64,000 nt of DNA from Nocardioides alkalitolerans (GTDB lineage Bacteria > Actinomycetota > Actinomycetes > Propionibacteriales > Nocardioidaceae), in contig CP116227.1 of assembly GCA_038184435.1 (NCBI GenBank), positions 3,873,501 to 3,937,500 of the forward strand. Direction: 5' to 3'. This document shows, piece by piece, positions 41,521 to 49,768 of the stretch. The notes beneath the pieces were generated by a model, which did no database searches, was not told the origin of the DNA, and saw only the letters and a program-made list of their open reading frames with translations. Positions within the stretch are counted from its first letter, which is position 1. Every line of letters begins with the position of its first letter. The position numbers were made by a program, and so were the translations under genes.

Positions 41521-42222
41521 GTGCGGGTGCCCGACGTCGCCTTGGTCCGTCGCGCCCGGAAGGTCGACCGGGTGCTCGCGGAGACCTACCCCGACGCGCG
41601 CTGCGAGCTCGACTTCGACGACGCGTTCCAGCTGCTCGTCGTGACCGTGCTGTCCGCGCAGACCACGGACAAGCGCGTCAACGCGGTGCGTCCCACCCTG
41701 TTCGCGGCCTACCCCGACGCGGCCGCGATGGCCGGCGCCGACCGGGCCCACCTCGAGCAGATCGTCGGCCCGCTGGGCTTCTTCCGGGCGAAGACCGACG
41801 CGCTCCTGCGGCTCTCCCAGGCGCTGGTCGAGAAGCACGACGCCCAGGTGCCCGCCCGGCTCGAGGACCTCGTCCAGCTGCCCGGCGTCGGTCGCAAGAC
41901 CGCCAACGTCGTGCTCGGCAACGCCTTCGGCATCCCCGGGATCACCGTCGACACCCACTTCGGCCGGCTCGCCCGTCGCCTCGGCTGGACCGAGCAGACC
42001 GACCCCGTGAAGGTCGAGCACGAGATCGGCGCGCTGTTCCCGAAGCGCGACTGGACGATGCTCTCCCACCACCTCATCTGGCACGGCCGCCGCCGCTGCC
42101 ACGCCAAGCGGCCCGCGTGCGGCGCCTGCCCGGTCGCCCGCTGGTGCCCCTCCTTCGGCGACGAGGGCCCGACCGACCCGGTCGAGGCGCTCAAGCTCGT
42201 GCGCACCGAGGGGCGGGCGTGA
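41521..42222 (+). CDS. nth: Endonuclease III
   Basis: A 233-residue DNA glycosylase/AP lyase for oxidised pyrimidines. The helix-hairpin-helix LPGVGRKTANV contains catalytic Lys126, catalytic Asp144 is in VDTH, and a 4Fe-4S loop Cys193-x6-Cys200-x2-Cys203-x5-Cys209 is intact. The start is uncertain: the GTG at 41521 leaves a normal short leader; 41428 would give 31 extra residues. Confidence 0.94.
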   Translation: MRVPDVALVRRARKVDRVLAETYPDARCELDFDDAFQLLVVTVLSAQTTDKRVNAVRPTLFAAYPDAAAMAGADRAHLEQIVGPLGFFRAKTDALLRLSQALVEKHDAQVPARLEDLVQLPGVGRKTANVVLGNAFGIPGITVDTHFGRLARRLGWTEQTDPVKVEHEIGALFPKRDWTMLSHHLIWHGRRRCHAKRPACGACPVARWCPSFGDEGPTDPVEALKLVRTEGRA

Positions 42223-42887
42223 GGGCCCGGCCGGGCGCGGGCCGGCGCCGTACGTCGCGGTTCGCCGCCGCCGCGCTCGCGCTCGTGGCCCTCGCGGGGT
42301 GCACGTCGGGTGGGGCGGACGAGGAGGGCGACGACTACTGGTCGCCGCCGCTGCGTCCGCCGGGGGCGCCCGACATCGACTACGACAGTCCTGCACTGCA
42401 GGAGGCGCGGGCGGCAGCCGGCATCGAGGCCTGCGCGCCAGGTGACCGCACGACCGGCCCGGCCGTGCTGCCGGACCTCACGCTGCCCTGCCTCGGCGGC
42501 GGTGAGTCCGTCGACCTCAGCAGCTTCCAGGGGCCGATCCTCGTCAACGTGTGGGCCAGCTTCTGCACGCCGTGCCGGAAGGAGCTGCCGGCGCTGCAGC
42601 AGTTCCACGAGCGGTACGGCGACGAGGTGACCGTGCTCGGCGTCGACTATAACGAGACGAGCCCGGAGGAGGCGATCGCCCTGCTCGACGAGACGGGCGC
42701 GACCTTCCCCCAGCTGATCGACATCGAGCTCGAGCTCGGCACCCGCGAGCCGTTCGTGCCGCTCCGGGAGATCCCCCGCACCGTGGTGGTCGACGCCGAC
42801 GGCGAGGTCACCGTCCTCGCGCAGAGCTTCGACGACCTGGACGACCTCCTCGACGCGGTGGCCGAGCCGCTGGGGCTCGACCGGTGA
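42219..42887 (+). CDS. TlpA-like thioredoxin-fold lipoprotein
   Basis: A 222-residue secreted protein with a lipobox (LAGC, Cys28) and a thioredoxin-like domain with Cys116-Thr-Pro-Cys119. The usual WC before the motif is FC here (WASFCTPC). A cis-Pro follows in EIPRTVVVD. It probably reduces or oxidises envelope disulfides, perhaps cytochrome c or the neighbouring MarP. It overlaps nth by 4 bases. Confidence 0.9.
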   Translation: MRARPGAGRRRTSRFAAAALALVALAGCTSGGADEEGDDYWSPPLRPPGAPDIDYDSPALQEARAAAGIEACAPGDRTTGPAVLPDLTLPCLGGGESVDLSSFQGPILVNVWASFCTPCRKELPALQQFHERYGDEVTVLGVDYNETSPEEAIALLDETGATFPQLIDIELELGTREPFVPLREIPRTVVVDADGEVTVLAQSFDDLDDLLDAVAEPLGLDR

Positions 42888-43621
42888 CCGCCGCGCGCGA
42901 CGACGAGGTCCCCGACTGGCTGCGGCCCGTCACCGACGCGCTCACGGAGATCCGCGCCGAGCACCTCACCGCGTTCACGCCACCGCCGGGCTCGAACCCC
43001 CGCGAGGGCGCCGTGCTCATGGTCTTCGCCGAGGGCGACCGCGGACCCGAGCTGCTGCTGACCGAGCGCGCCCACGACATGCGGTCCCACCCCGGCCAGG
43101 TCTCGTTCCCCGGCGGCTCGCTCGACCCGGGGGAGACCCACGAGCAGGCCGCCCTCCGCGAGGCGTGGGAGGAGATCGGGCTCGACCCCGCGTCCGTGCA
43201 CGTGGTGGGCCGGCTGCCCGAGCTGTGGCTCCCGCCCAGCAACTTCGCCGTGGTGCCCGTCGTCGCGTGGTGGGCCTCGCCCGGCTCGGTGTCGGTGCGC
43301 AGCCCGCGCGAGGTGCACGCCATCCACCGGGTGGCGATCGCCGACCTCGTGGACGCGCGCTGGCGCCGTACGATCCGGGGACCGTCGGGGTGGTCCTCCC
43401 CGGGGTTCCTCATCGGCGCCGACCACGACGTGGTGCTGTGGGGGTTCACCGGCGGGATCATCGCCCGGCTGCTCGACTTCATCGGCTGGAGCGAGCCGTG
43501 GGACGAGTCGTTGACGGCGGAGCTGCCGTCCTACATGTTCTCCGGGGTGGAGCGGGCGAGCGACCGCCGGGCGGCGCCGCGGGTGCCGCCGATGGCCGAC
43601 ATCGAGGAGACCGACGCGTGA
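42884..43621 (+). CDS. NUDIX hydrolase, CoA-pyrophosphatase type
   Basis: A 245-residue protein with a full NUDIX box (GGSLDPGETHEQAALREAWEEIG cut between positions 83 and 106) and the upstream LLTERAHDMRSHPGQVSFPGG, a signature of CoA pyrophosphatases (NudL, NUDT7). It overlaps its neighbours by 4 bases on each side. Confidence 0.92.
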   Translation: MTAARDDEVPDWLRPVTDALTEIRAEHLTAFTPPPGSNPREGAVLMVFAEGDRGPELLLTERAHDMRSHPGQVSFPGGSLDPGETHEQAALREAWEEIGLDPASVHVVGRLPELWLPPSNFAVVPVVAWWASPGSVSVRSPREVHAIHRVAIADLVDARWRRTIRGPSGWSSPGFLIGADHDVVLWGFTGGIIARLLDFIGWSEPWDESLTAELPSYMFSGVERASDRRAAPRVPPMADIEETDA

Positions 43622-44790
43622 ACTGGCTCGACTGGCTGCTCCTGGTGCTGGTGGCGACGTATGCGCTGTCCGGGTACTGGCAGGGCTTCATCACGGGCGC
43701 CTTCGCCACCATCGGCCTCCTCGCCGGTGGCGTCGCCGGCATCGTCATCGCGCCCCTGCTGCTCGGCAACGCCGACCCGGGGCTCGCGGTCTCGCTCGGC
43801 GCGCTCTTCATCGTCATCGTCTGCGCGTCGATCGGGCAGGCGAGCTTCCAGTTCTTCGGCGCGATGGCCCGCGACCGCATCACGTGGCAGCCCGCCCGCG
43901 CCGTCGACGCGGTCGGCGGCGCCGCCCTGAGCGTCGTGGCGGTGCTGCTCGTGGCGTGGGCCCTCGGCGTCGCGGTGTCGGGCACGCGCATCGGCGGGGT
44001 CACGGAGGCGGTGCGGGGCTCGGCCGTGCTGAGCCGCGTCGACAGCGTGCTCCCGGGGCAGGCCGACCGCCTGCTGGGCGCGTTCAACAGCGTGGTGGGG
44101 TCGTCGTTCTTCCCGCAGTACCTCGAGCCGTTCGCCCCCGAGCGCATCGTCGAGGTCGACCCCGGCGACCCGACCACCCTCAACGAGGTCGGCGTCGTGC
44201 AGGCGCAGTCGCGGGTGCTGAAGATCCGCGGCGACAACTCGTGCGGTCGTGGTGTCGAGGGCACCGGTTTCCTGTACGGCGACGACCGCCTCATGACGAA
44301 CGCGCACGTGGTCGCGGGCGTCGACGAGCCGCGGGTCGAGCTCAACGGCGAGTGGGTCGACGCCACGGTGGTGCTCTACGACCCGCGGACCGACGTCGCG
44401 GTGCTGGCGCTCGACGACGACGGCCTCGAGCCGCTCGCGTTCGCCGAGGGTGCGGAGGGCCAGAGCGTGGCGATCCTGGGCTACCCGCAGGACGGGCCCT
44501 TCGACCAGCAGCCGGCGCGGATCCGCGACGCCCAGCAGCTGCGCTCGCCCGACATCTACGGCAACGACGCGGTCGTGCGCGACGTCTACTCCCTGCGCGG
44601 CCTCGTGCGCCCCGGCAACTCGGGCGGCCCCATCGTCAACGCGGCCGGCGAGGTCGTCGGGGTCATCTTCGCGGCGTCGGTGACCGACGCCGACACGGGC
44701 TACGCGCTCACCACGGGCCAGGTGGCCGACGCCGCCGCCGAGGGCATCGCCAGCGGCGCCGAGGTCAGCACCGGCGCCTGCGCGAGCTGA
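43618..44790 (+). CDS. marP: MarP-type membrane serine protease
   Basis: A 390-residue protein with four membrane helices (about 5-120, CvpA-like) followed by an external chymotrypsin-like domain. The triad is His230 (TNAHVV), Asp259 (TDVAVL) and Ser335 (GNSGGP). Cys209 and Cys388 are placed like the disulfide that activates M. tuberculosis MarP (Rv3671c). GTG start, 4-base overlap with the NUDIX gene. It likely protects against acid or oxidative stress. Confidence 0.94.
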   Translation: MNWLDWLLLVLVATYALSGYWQGFITGAFATIGLLAGGVAGIVIAPLLLGNADPGLAVSLGALFIVIVCASIGQASFQFFGAMARDRITWQPARAVDAVGGAALSVVAVLLVAWALGVAVSGTRIGGVTEAVRGSAVLSRVDSVLPGQADRLLGAFNSVVGSSFFPQYLEPFAPERIVEVDPGDPTTLNEVGVVQAQSRVLKIRGDNSCGRGVEGTGFLYGDDRLMTNAHVVAGVDEPRVELNGEWVDATVVLYDPRTDVAVLALDDDGLEPLAFAEGAEGQSVAILGYPQDGPFDQQPARIRDAQQLRSPDIYGNDAVVRDVYSLRGLVRPGNSGGPIVNAAGEVVGVIFAASVTDADTGYALTTGQVADAAAEGIASGAEVSTGACAS

Positions 44791-44794
44791 TCCT

Positions 44795-44851
44795 GGCGTC
44801 GAGCTGGGTTGTTCGGTGCGGCGTGCGCGCCGAACAACCCAACTCGACGCC
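44795..44851. repeat. 22-pair hairpin related to that at 17926
   Basis: Arms 44795-44816 and 44830-44851 pair with one mismatch around a 13-base loop. The arms share GCGTCGAG, GGG and TGTTCGG in the same order as the 17926 hairpin. It too lies between convergent gene ends. Confidence 0.85.
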
Positions 44852-44858
44852 CAGGGAA

Positions 44859-44900
44859 CGTCAGACGCCCCGGAGGTTGGGACCTCCGGGGCGCATGACG
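44859..44900. terminator. Hairpin terminator between marP and the holin-like gene
   Basis: Arms 44859-44877 and 44882-44900 pair over 19 positions with two mismatches and a 4-base loop (core GCCCCGGAGGT). It lies between convergent genes and can serve both. Confidence 0.75.
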
Positions 44901-44919
44901 TCGTCGAGCGGGGGGAGCG

Positions 44920-45324
44920 TCAGGCCTTGCCCTTGAGCGCGCCCGGGATCTCCTTGGCCGTGCGGATCGTCCGCTCCGGCGCCCGGACCTTCTTCACCTT
45001 CTTGATGCCGAGCATCACGAACAGTGCCGTGATGACCAGGTAGGCACCGGTCACGATGAGGTAGGCCCAGTGCAGCGCCAGACCGTCACCGTTCCAGTGG
45101 ATGAGGTAGACGAAGGCCAGCGACAGCAGGATCACGGCGAGCATCGCCACGAAACCGGCCACGACGAAGAAGGCGATCCCGACGCCGCCGAACTTCACGG
45201 AGACCTTGAGCTCGGTCTTCGCGAGCTCGATCTCCTTCTTGACCAGGGTCGAGATGTCGCGGCTCGCGTCGGCCACGAGCTGGCCGATGGTGGGCTCGTC
45301 GTCCTTGACCGGCTGGGTCGTCAT
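44920..45324 (-). CDS. Phage_holin_3_6 / holin-X-like membrane protein
   Basis: A 134-residue protein with an amphipathic N-terminal segment (LVKKEIELAKTELK) and two long membrane helices (about 50-75 and 87-110), then a Lys/Arg-rich tail. This is the actinobacterial holin-X family, found in normal chromosomes and not a sign of prophage. AGAGGG lies 7 bases before the ATG at 45324. Function unknown. Confidence 0.85.
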   Translation of the reverse strand: MTTQPVKDDEPTIGQLVADASRDISTLVKKEIELAKTELKVSVKFGGVGIAFFVVAGFVAMLAVILLSLAFVYLIHWNGDGLALHWAYLIVTGAYLVITALFVMLGIKKVKKVRAPERTIRTAKEIPGALKGKA

Positions 45325-45435
45325 GGGCATCCCTCTGCAGGTGGCTCTCGGTTGGTCGATCGGGCGGTGGAGCACCGCTGCGGCGACCCTACAACCCAGG
45401 CGTGACCCGGCACCTGCGTGCCGGGCCACACCGCG

Positions 45436-47412
45436 TCAGTCGCCGCTGCTCGAGGACAGGCCCTTCGAGATCAGGTCCATGACGGAGGAGTCCGCGAGCG
45501 TGGTGACGTCGCCGACCTCGCGCTTCTCGGCGACGTCGCGGAGCAGGCGGCGCATGATCTTGCCGGAGCGCGTCTTGGGCAGCTCGGGCACGACCATCAC
45601 CTGGCGCGGCTTCGCGATCGGGCCGATCTCCTTGGCGACGTGGGTGCGCAGCTCCTGCACGATGTCGGCGCCGCCGTCGCCCGCCTCCTCGCGGAGGATG
45701 ACGAAGGCGCAGACCGCCTGGCCGGTGGTGTCGTCGGCGGCGCCGACGACGGCCGCCTCGGCCACCTTCGGGTGCGACACGAGGGCCGACTCGATCTCGG
45801 TGGTGGAGAGCCGGTGGCCCGACACGTTCATGACGTCGTCGACGCGGCCCAGCAGCCAGATGGCGCCGTCCTCGTCGAGCTTCGCCCCGTCGCCGGCGAA
45901 GTAGTAGCCGAGGTCGCCGAAGTGGGACCAGTAGGTGTCCTTGTAGCGCTCGTCGTCGCCCCAGATCGTGCGGAGCATGCCGGGCCACGGGGAGGTGACG
46001 ACGAGCAGCCCGCCCTCGCCGTTGCCGACGGGCTTGCCGTCGTTGTCGACGACCGCGACCTCGATGCCGGGCACGGCGGCCATGGCGGAGCCGGGCTTGG
46101 CCTCGGTGACGCCGGGCATGGGGGAGATCATGTGGCCGCCGGTCTCGGTCTGCCACCACGTGTCGACGATGGGCGCGGAGCCGGCGCCGATGTTCTCCCG
46201 GTACCAGACGTAGGCCTCGGGGTTGATCGACTCGCCCACGGAGCCGAGCAGGCGGAGGCTCGAGAGGTCGTACTCCTCCGGGATCTCCTTGCCCCACTTC
46301 ATGAAGGTGCGGATCGCCGTGGGCGCCGTGTAGAGGATCGTCGCCCTCGTCTGCTGCACGATCTCCCACCAGCGGCCCTTGTGGGGCGAGTCGGGCGTGC
46401 CCTCGTAGAGCACCTGCGTCGCCGCGTTCGCCGTCGGGCCGTAGACGATGTAGGTGTGCCCGGTGACCCAGCCGATGTCGGCGGTGCACCAGTAGACGTC
46501 GGTCTCGGGCTTGTGGTCGAAGGTGCCCCAGAACGTGTACGCGGCCTGCGTCAGGTAGCCGCCCGACGTGTGGAGGATGCCCTTCGGCTTGCCGGTCGTG
46601 CCGGAGGTGTACATGACGTAGAGCGGGTGCTCGGCGTCGAACAGCTCGGGCGTGTGCTCGGTGGAGGCGCCGGCGACGACGTCGTCCCACCACACGTCGC
46701 GGCCCTCGGCCCAGGAGCCCTCGGGCAGGTCCTGGCCGGTGCGCTTGACGACGAGCACCTTCTCGACCGGCGACGCGTCGCCGAGCTTGGCCAGCGCCTC
46801 GTCGACCGCGGGCTTGAGCGCGGAGGGCGCGCCGCGGCGGTAGCCGCCGTCGGAGGTGATGACGGCCTTCGCGCCGAAGCCGTCGATGCGGCTGGCGAGG
46901 GCGTCGGAGGAGAAGCCGCCGAAGACCACCGTGTGGGGGGCGCCGAGGCGGGCGCAGGCCAGCATCGCGACGACGGCCTCGGGGATCATCGGCATGTAGA
47001 TCGCGACGGCGTCGCCGGCCGTCACGCCGAGGTCGGTCAGCGCGTTGGCCGCCTGGGACACGAGGTCCTTGAGCTCGGCGTAGGTGATGTCCCGCGTGTC
47101 GCCCGGCTCGCCGACGAAGTAAAACGCGACCTTCTCGCCCAGCCCGTTCTCGACGTGCCGGTCGACGCAGTTGTAGGCGACGTTGAGCTTGCCGCCCGTG
47201 AACCACTTCGCGAAGGGCGGGTTCGACCAGTCCAGCACCTCGGTGAAGGGCTCGCCCCAGCTGAGGCGCTCGGCCTGCTTCGCCCAGAAGGCGAGCCGGT
47301 CGGCCGCGGCCTCGTCGTACGTCGCCTGCGTGACGTTGGCGGCGGCCGCCAGCTCCGCGGGCGGGGCGAAGCGCCGCTCCTCCTTGAGCAGGTTGGACAG
47401 GTTCTCGCTCAC
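45436..47412 (-). CDS. acsA: Acetyl-CoA synthetase
   Basis: A 658-residue AMP-forming acetate:CoA ligase. YTSGTTGKPKG (P-loop), TWWQTETGGHM, GDLGYYF and VSGHRLSTTEIE are all in the right order, and the C-terminal Lys regulated by acetylation is in PKTRSGKIMRR. Full family length. GTG start with GGAGA upstream. The acetate transporter and DUF485 genes upstream make an acetate uptake and activation unit. Confidence 0.96.
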   Translation of the reverse strand: MSENLSNLLKEERRFAPPAELAAAANVTQATYDEAAADRLAFWAKQAERLSWGEPFTEVLDWSNPPFAKWFTGGKLNVAYNCVDRHVENGLGEKVAFYFVGEPGDTRDITYAELKDLVSQAANALTDLGVTAGDAVAIYMPMIPEAVVAMLACARLGAPHTVVFGGFSSDALASRIDGFGAKAVITSDGGYRRGAPSALKPAVDEALAKLGDASPVEKVLVVKRTGQDLPEGSWAEGRDVWWDDVVAGASTEHTPELFDAEHPLYVMYTSGTTGKPKGILHTSGGYLTQAAYTFWGTFDHKPETDVYWCTADIGWVTGHTYIVYGPTANAATQVLYEGTPDSPHKGRWWEIVQQTRATILYTAPTAIRTFMKWGKEIPEEYDLSSLRLLGSVGESINPEAYVWYRENIGAGSAPIVDTWWQTETGGHMISPMPGVTEAKPGSAMAAVPGIEVAVVDNDGKPVGNGEGGLLVVTSPWPGMLRTIWGDDERYKDTYWSHFGDLGYYFAGDGAKLDEDGAIWLLGRVDDVMNVSGHRLSTTEIESALVSHPKVAEAAVVGAADDTTGQAVCAFVILREEAGDGGADIVQELRTHVAKEIGPIAKPRQVMVVPELPKTRSGKIMRRLLRDVAEKREVGDVTTLADSSVMDLISKGLSSSSGD

Positions 47413-47503
47413 GTCTTCTCTCCTCGATCGTTCGGTGGCCGGCAGGGCCGGGCAGTCGTCAGGTCGTACGTCGCGGTCCGGTCGCCAGCCTAGGCGGGGC
47501 GCC

Positions 47504-47539
47504 GGCCCGGACGAGACCTGCGTCACCCTCGTCCGGGCC
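47504..47539. terminator. 12-pair hairpin between acetate symporter and acsA
   Basis: GGCCCGGACGAG (47504-47515) and CTCGTCCGGGCC (47528-47539) are perfectly complementary with a 12-base loop. With the next hairpin it separates the transporter transcript from acsA. Confidence 0.65.
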
Positions 47540-47551
47540 AGCGTCGTACGT

Positions 47552-47591
47552 CGTGGGTTGCGCCCGCGTTGCGGCGCGGACGCAACCCACG
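47552..47591. terminator. 17-pair hairpin after the acetate symporter
   Basis: Arms 47552-47568 and 47575-47591 (CGTGGGTTGCG at the base) pair with one mismatch and a 6-base loop, about 30 bases after the symporter stop on the minus strand. Confidence 0.7.
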
Positions 47592-47621
47592 GCGGGTCGT
47601 GCAGGGAGGGTCGTGCGGGGA

Positions 47622-49217
47622 TCAGTGCTGGGCCGCCCCCTCGGCGCCCGCGCCGGTGAGGGCGCGGACCTCGAGCTCGGTGTAGAGCTGCTCGGCCGCG
47701 GTCTCCCGCAGCGTCAGGGTGCCGATGATGCCGAGCAGGAAGCCGACCGGGATCGACACGACGCCCGGGTTGTTGAGCGGGAAGATCGCGAAGTCGGCGT
47801 TGGGGAGCAGCGACGTCTCCTCGCCCGAGGTGACGGGGGAGAGGAGCACCAGGCCGACGGAGGCGATGAGGCCGCCGTAGATGCTCCAGGTGGCGCCCCG
47901 CGTGTTGAACCGCTTCCAGAACATGTTGAAGAGGATCGACGGGAGGTTGGCCGAGGCCGCCACCGCGAAGGCGAGCGCCACGAGGAACGCGATGTTGAGC
48001 CGCTGCGCCGGGATGGCCAGGGCGATGGCGATCGCGCCGATGACGATGGCCGAGATCTTCGCGACGCGCACCTCCTGCTTCTCGGTGACCTCCTGGTCGC
48101 GCTTGAAGACGCCCTTGTAGAGGTCGTGCGCCATGGAGGAGGACGACGCGAGCGTGAGGCCGGCGACGACCGCGAGGATGGTCGCGAACGCGACGGCGGC
48201 GATGAGGGCCAGCAGCACGGCACCGCCGATCGAGCCCTCGCCTCCGCCGACCTCCTGGGCCAGCAGCGGGGAGGCCAGGTTGCCGGTCTTGCCCGCCTCG
48301 GAGGTGTCGATGAGGGCGGCCGCGCCGAAGCCGAGCACCAGGGTCATCAGGTAGAAGGCGCCGATGAGGCCGATCGCCCACAGCACCGACTTCCGCGCGT
48401 CCTGCGCGGTCGGCACCGTGTAGAAGCGGATGAGGATGTGGGGCAGGCCGGCGGTGCCGAGCACGAGCGCGATGCCGAGCGACAGGAAGTCGAGGCGGTC
48501 GAGGAACGTGGTGCCGTACTGCAGGCCGGGCTGCAGGAACGCGTCGCCCTGGCCGGAGCGGTCGGCGGCCTCGCCGAGGAGCGCCGACAGGTTGAAGTCG
48601 AACTTGAGCAGCACCAGGAAGACGATGAGCGCCGAGCCGGCCATGAGCAGCACGGCCTTGATGATCTGCACGTACGTCGTGCCCTTCATGCCGCCGACCG
48701 TGACGTAGAAGATCATCAGCGCGCCGACGCCGACGATGACGATGTTCTTGACCGCCTCGCTGTCGACGCCGAGGAGCAGCGCGACGAGCGTGCCCGCACC
48801 GACCATCTGCGCGAGCAGGTAGAAGATCGACACGATGACGGTCGACGTGGCCGCGGCCGTGCGCACGGGGCGCTGGCGCATGCGGAAGGCCAGCTGGTCG
48901 GCCATCGTGTAGCGGCCGGCGTTGCGCAGCATCTCGGCGACGAGCAGCAGGGCGACGAGCCACGCGACGAGGAAGCCGATCGAGTAGAGGAACCCGTCGT
49001 AGCCGTAGAGCGCGATCGCTCCGGAGATGCCGAGGAACGAGGCGGCCGACATGTAGTCGCCGCCGATCGCGAGGCCGTTCTGGAAGCCCGAGAAGGAGCG
49101 GCCGCCCGAGTAGAAGTCGGCGGCGGTCTTGGTCTGGCGGCTCGCCCAGAGCGTGACGCCGATCGTGATGGCGACGACGAAGAGGAAGAGCGACGTGGTC
49201 AGGAACTGCTGGTTCAT
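47622..49217 (-). CDS. actP: Cation/acetate symporter (ActP / MctC, SSS family)
   Basis: A 531-residue sodium:solute symporter with about 13 membrane helices. SGGRSFSGFQNGLAIGGDYMSAASFLG near the start and the long GLAGLPHILIRFYTVP-like segment (LVLGTAGLPHILIRF) are typical of acetate/monocarboxylate carriers. Its ATG overlaps the DUF485 stop by 4 bases. Confidence 0.93.
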   Translation of the reverse strand: MNQQFLTTSLFLFVVAITIGVTLWASRQTKTAADFYSGGRSFSGFQNGLAIGGDYMSAASFLGISGAIALYGYDGFLYSIGFLVAWLVALLLVAEMLRNAGRYTMADQLAFRMRQRPVRTAAATSTVIVSIFYLLAQMVGAGTLVALLLGVDSEAVKNIVIVGVGALMIFYVTVGGMKGTTYVQIIKAVLLMAGSALIVFLVLLKFDFNLSALLGEAADRSGQGDAFLQPGLQYGTTFLDRLDFLSLGIALVLGTAGLPHILIRFYTVPTAQDARKSVLWAIGLIGAFYLMTLVLGFGAAALIDTSEAGKTGNLASPLLAQEVGGGEGSIGGAVLLALIAAVAFATILAVVAGLTLASSSSMAHDLYKGVFKRDQEVTEKQEVRVAKISAIVIGAIAIALAIPAQRLNIAFLVALAFAVAASANLPSILFNMFWKRFNTRGATWSIYGGLIASVGLVLLSPVTSGEETSLLPNADFAIFPLNNPGVVSIPVGFLLGIIGTLTLRETAAEQLYTELEVRALTGAGAEGAAQH

Positions 49218-49564
49218 CGGCGGATCCCCTGGTGGTAGCGCTGCTCGAGGTCCCGGGCGAGCGGGTCGAGGTGGGTGCGGGAGTGGCGCGCGTAGAGGAA
49301 CGCGATGCCGAAGGTGGTGACGAACTGGAGGAGGCCGAAGACGAGCAGCAGGTTGATGTTGCCGATGACCTTCGTGTTCATGAAGTCGCCGCCCCAGTTG
49401 GAGAGCACGACGTAGCTGAGGTACCAGACCAGGAACGCCGCGGTCCACGGCAGCACGAACGCGCGGTAGCGGCGTCGCAGCTCGGCGAACTGCTCGGTGT
49501 CGGCGAGCTCGCGGTAGATCGGCTCCGACTGCGAGCGGTAGTTCCGCTCGGACGCATCAGACAT
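49214..49564 (-). CDS. DUF485 membrane protein (YjcH-like)
   Basis: A 116-residue protein with two membrane helices (about 37-57 and 70-92) around FVLPWTAAFLVWYLSYVVLSNW, the DUF485 pattern. As with E. coli yjcH-actP it directly precedes the acetate symporter and may aid it. ATG at 49564, with AAGGAGG upstream on the minus strand. Confidence 0.9.
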   Translation of the reverse strand: MSDASERNYRSQSEPIYRELADTEQFAELRRRYRAFVLPWTAAFLVWYLSYVVLSNWGGDFMNTKVIGNINLLLVFGLLQFVTTFGIAFLYARHSRTHLDPLARDLEQRYHQGIRR

Positions 49565-49622
49565 GGGCCCTCCTTCGGGTGTGAGCGCCGTCACGCTACG
49601 AGTGGCGGGGGTCACCCCGGAA

Positions 49623-49646
49623 CGGCGACGGACCGGTCCGTCGCCG
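49623..49646. promoter_or_regulatory. 24-base perfect palindrome between divergent genes
   Basis: CGGCGACGGACC and GGTCCGTCGCCG form a perfect palindrome without spacer, about 60 bases before the acetate operon and 125 before the MBL gene. Two copies of CGAACGGTCG-like sequence follow at about 49666 and 49687. Likely an operator. Confidence 0.5.
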
Positions 49647-49768
49647 GGCGGACGGGCGGCGTCGGCGAACGGTCGTCCACCGGCGACGAACGGTCGGCGG
49701 TACGGCGCGGGGCCCGGCAGGTGCGGCGGTGCTCCCCGGTGCGTGGGCCGCGGTGACATGATCGGGCC

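Noticed and set aside
44920..45324. Holin-like gene as a sign of prophage
   Set aside because: This family is common in ordinary actinobacterial chromosomes, and no other phage gene, integrase or attachment site is near.
47553..49238. Long plus-strand frame opposite the acetate symporter
   Set aside because: It is Asp/Glu/Arg/Gly low-complexity sequence created by the antisense of a membrane protein; the symporter frame has clear helices and motifs.
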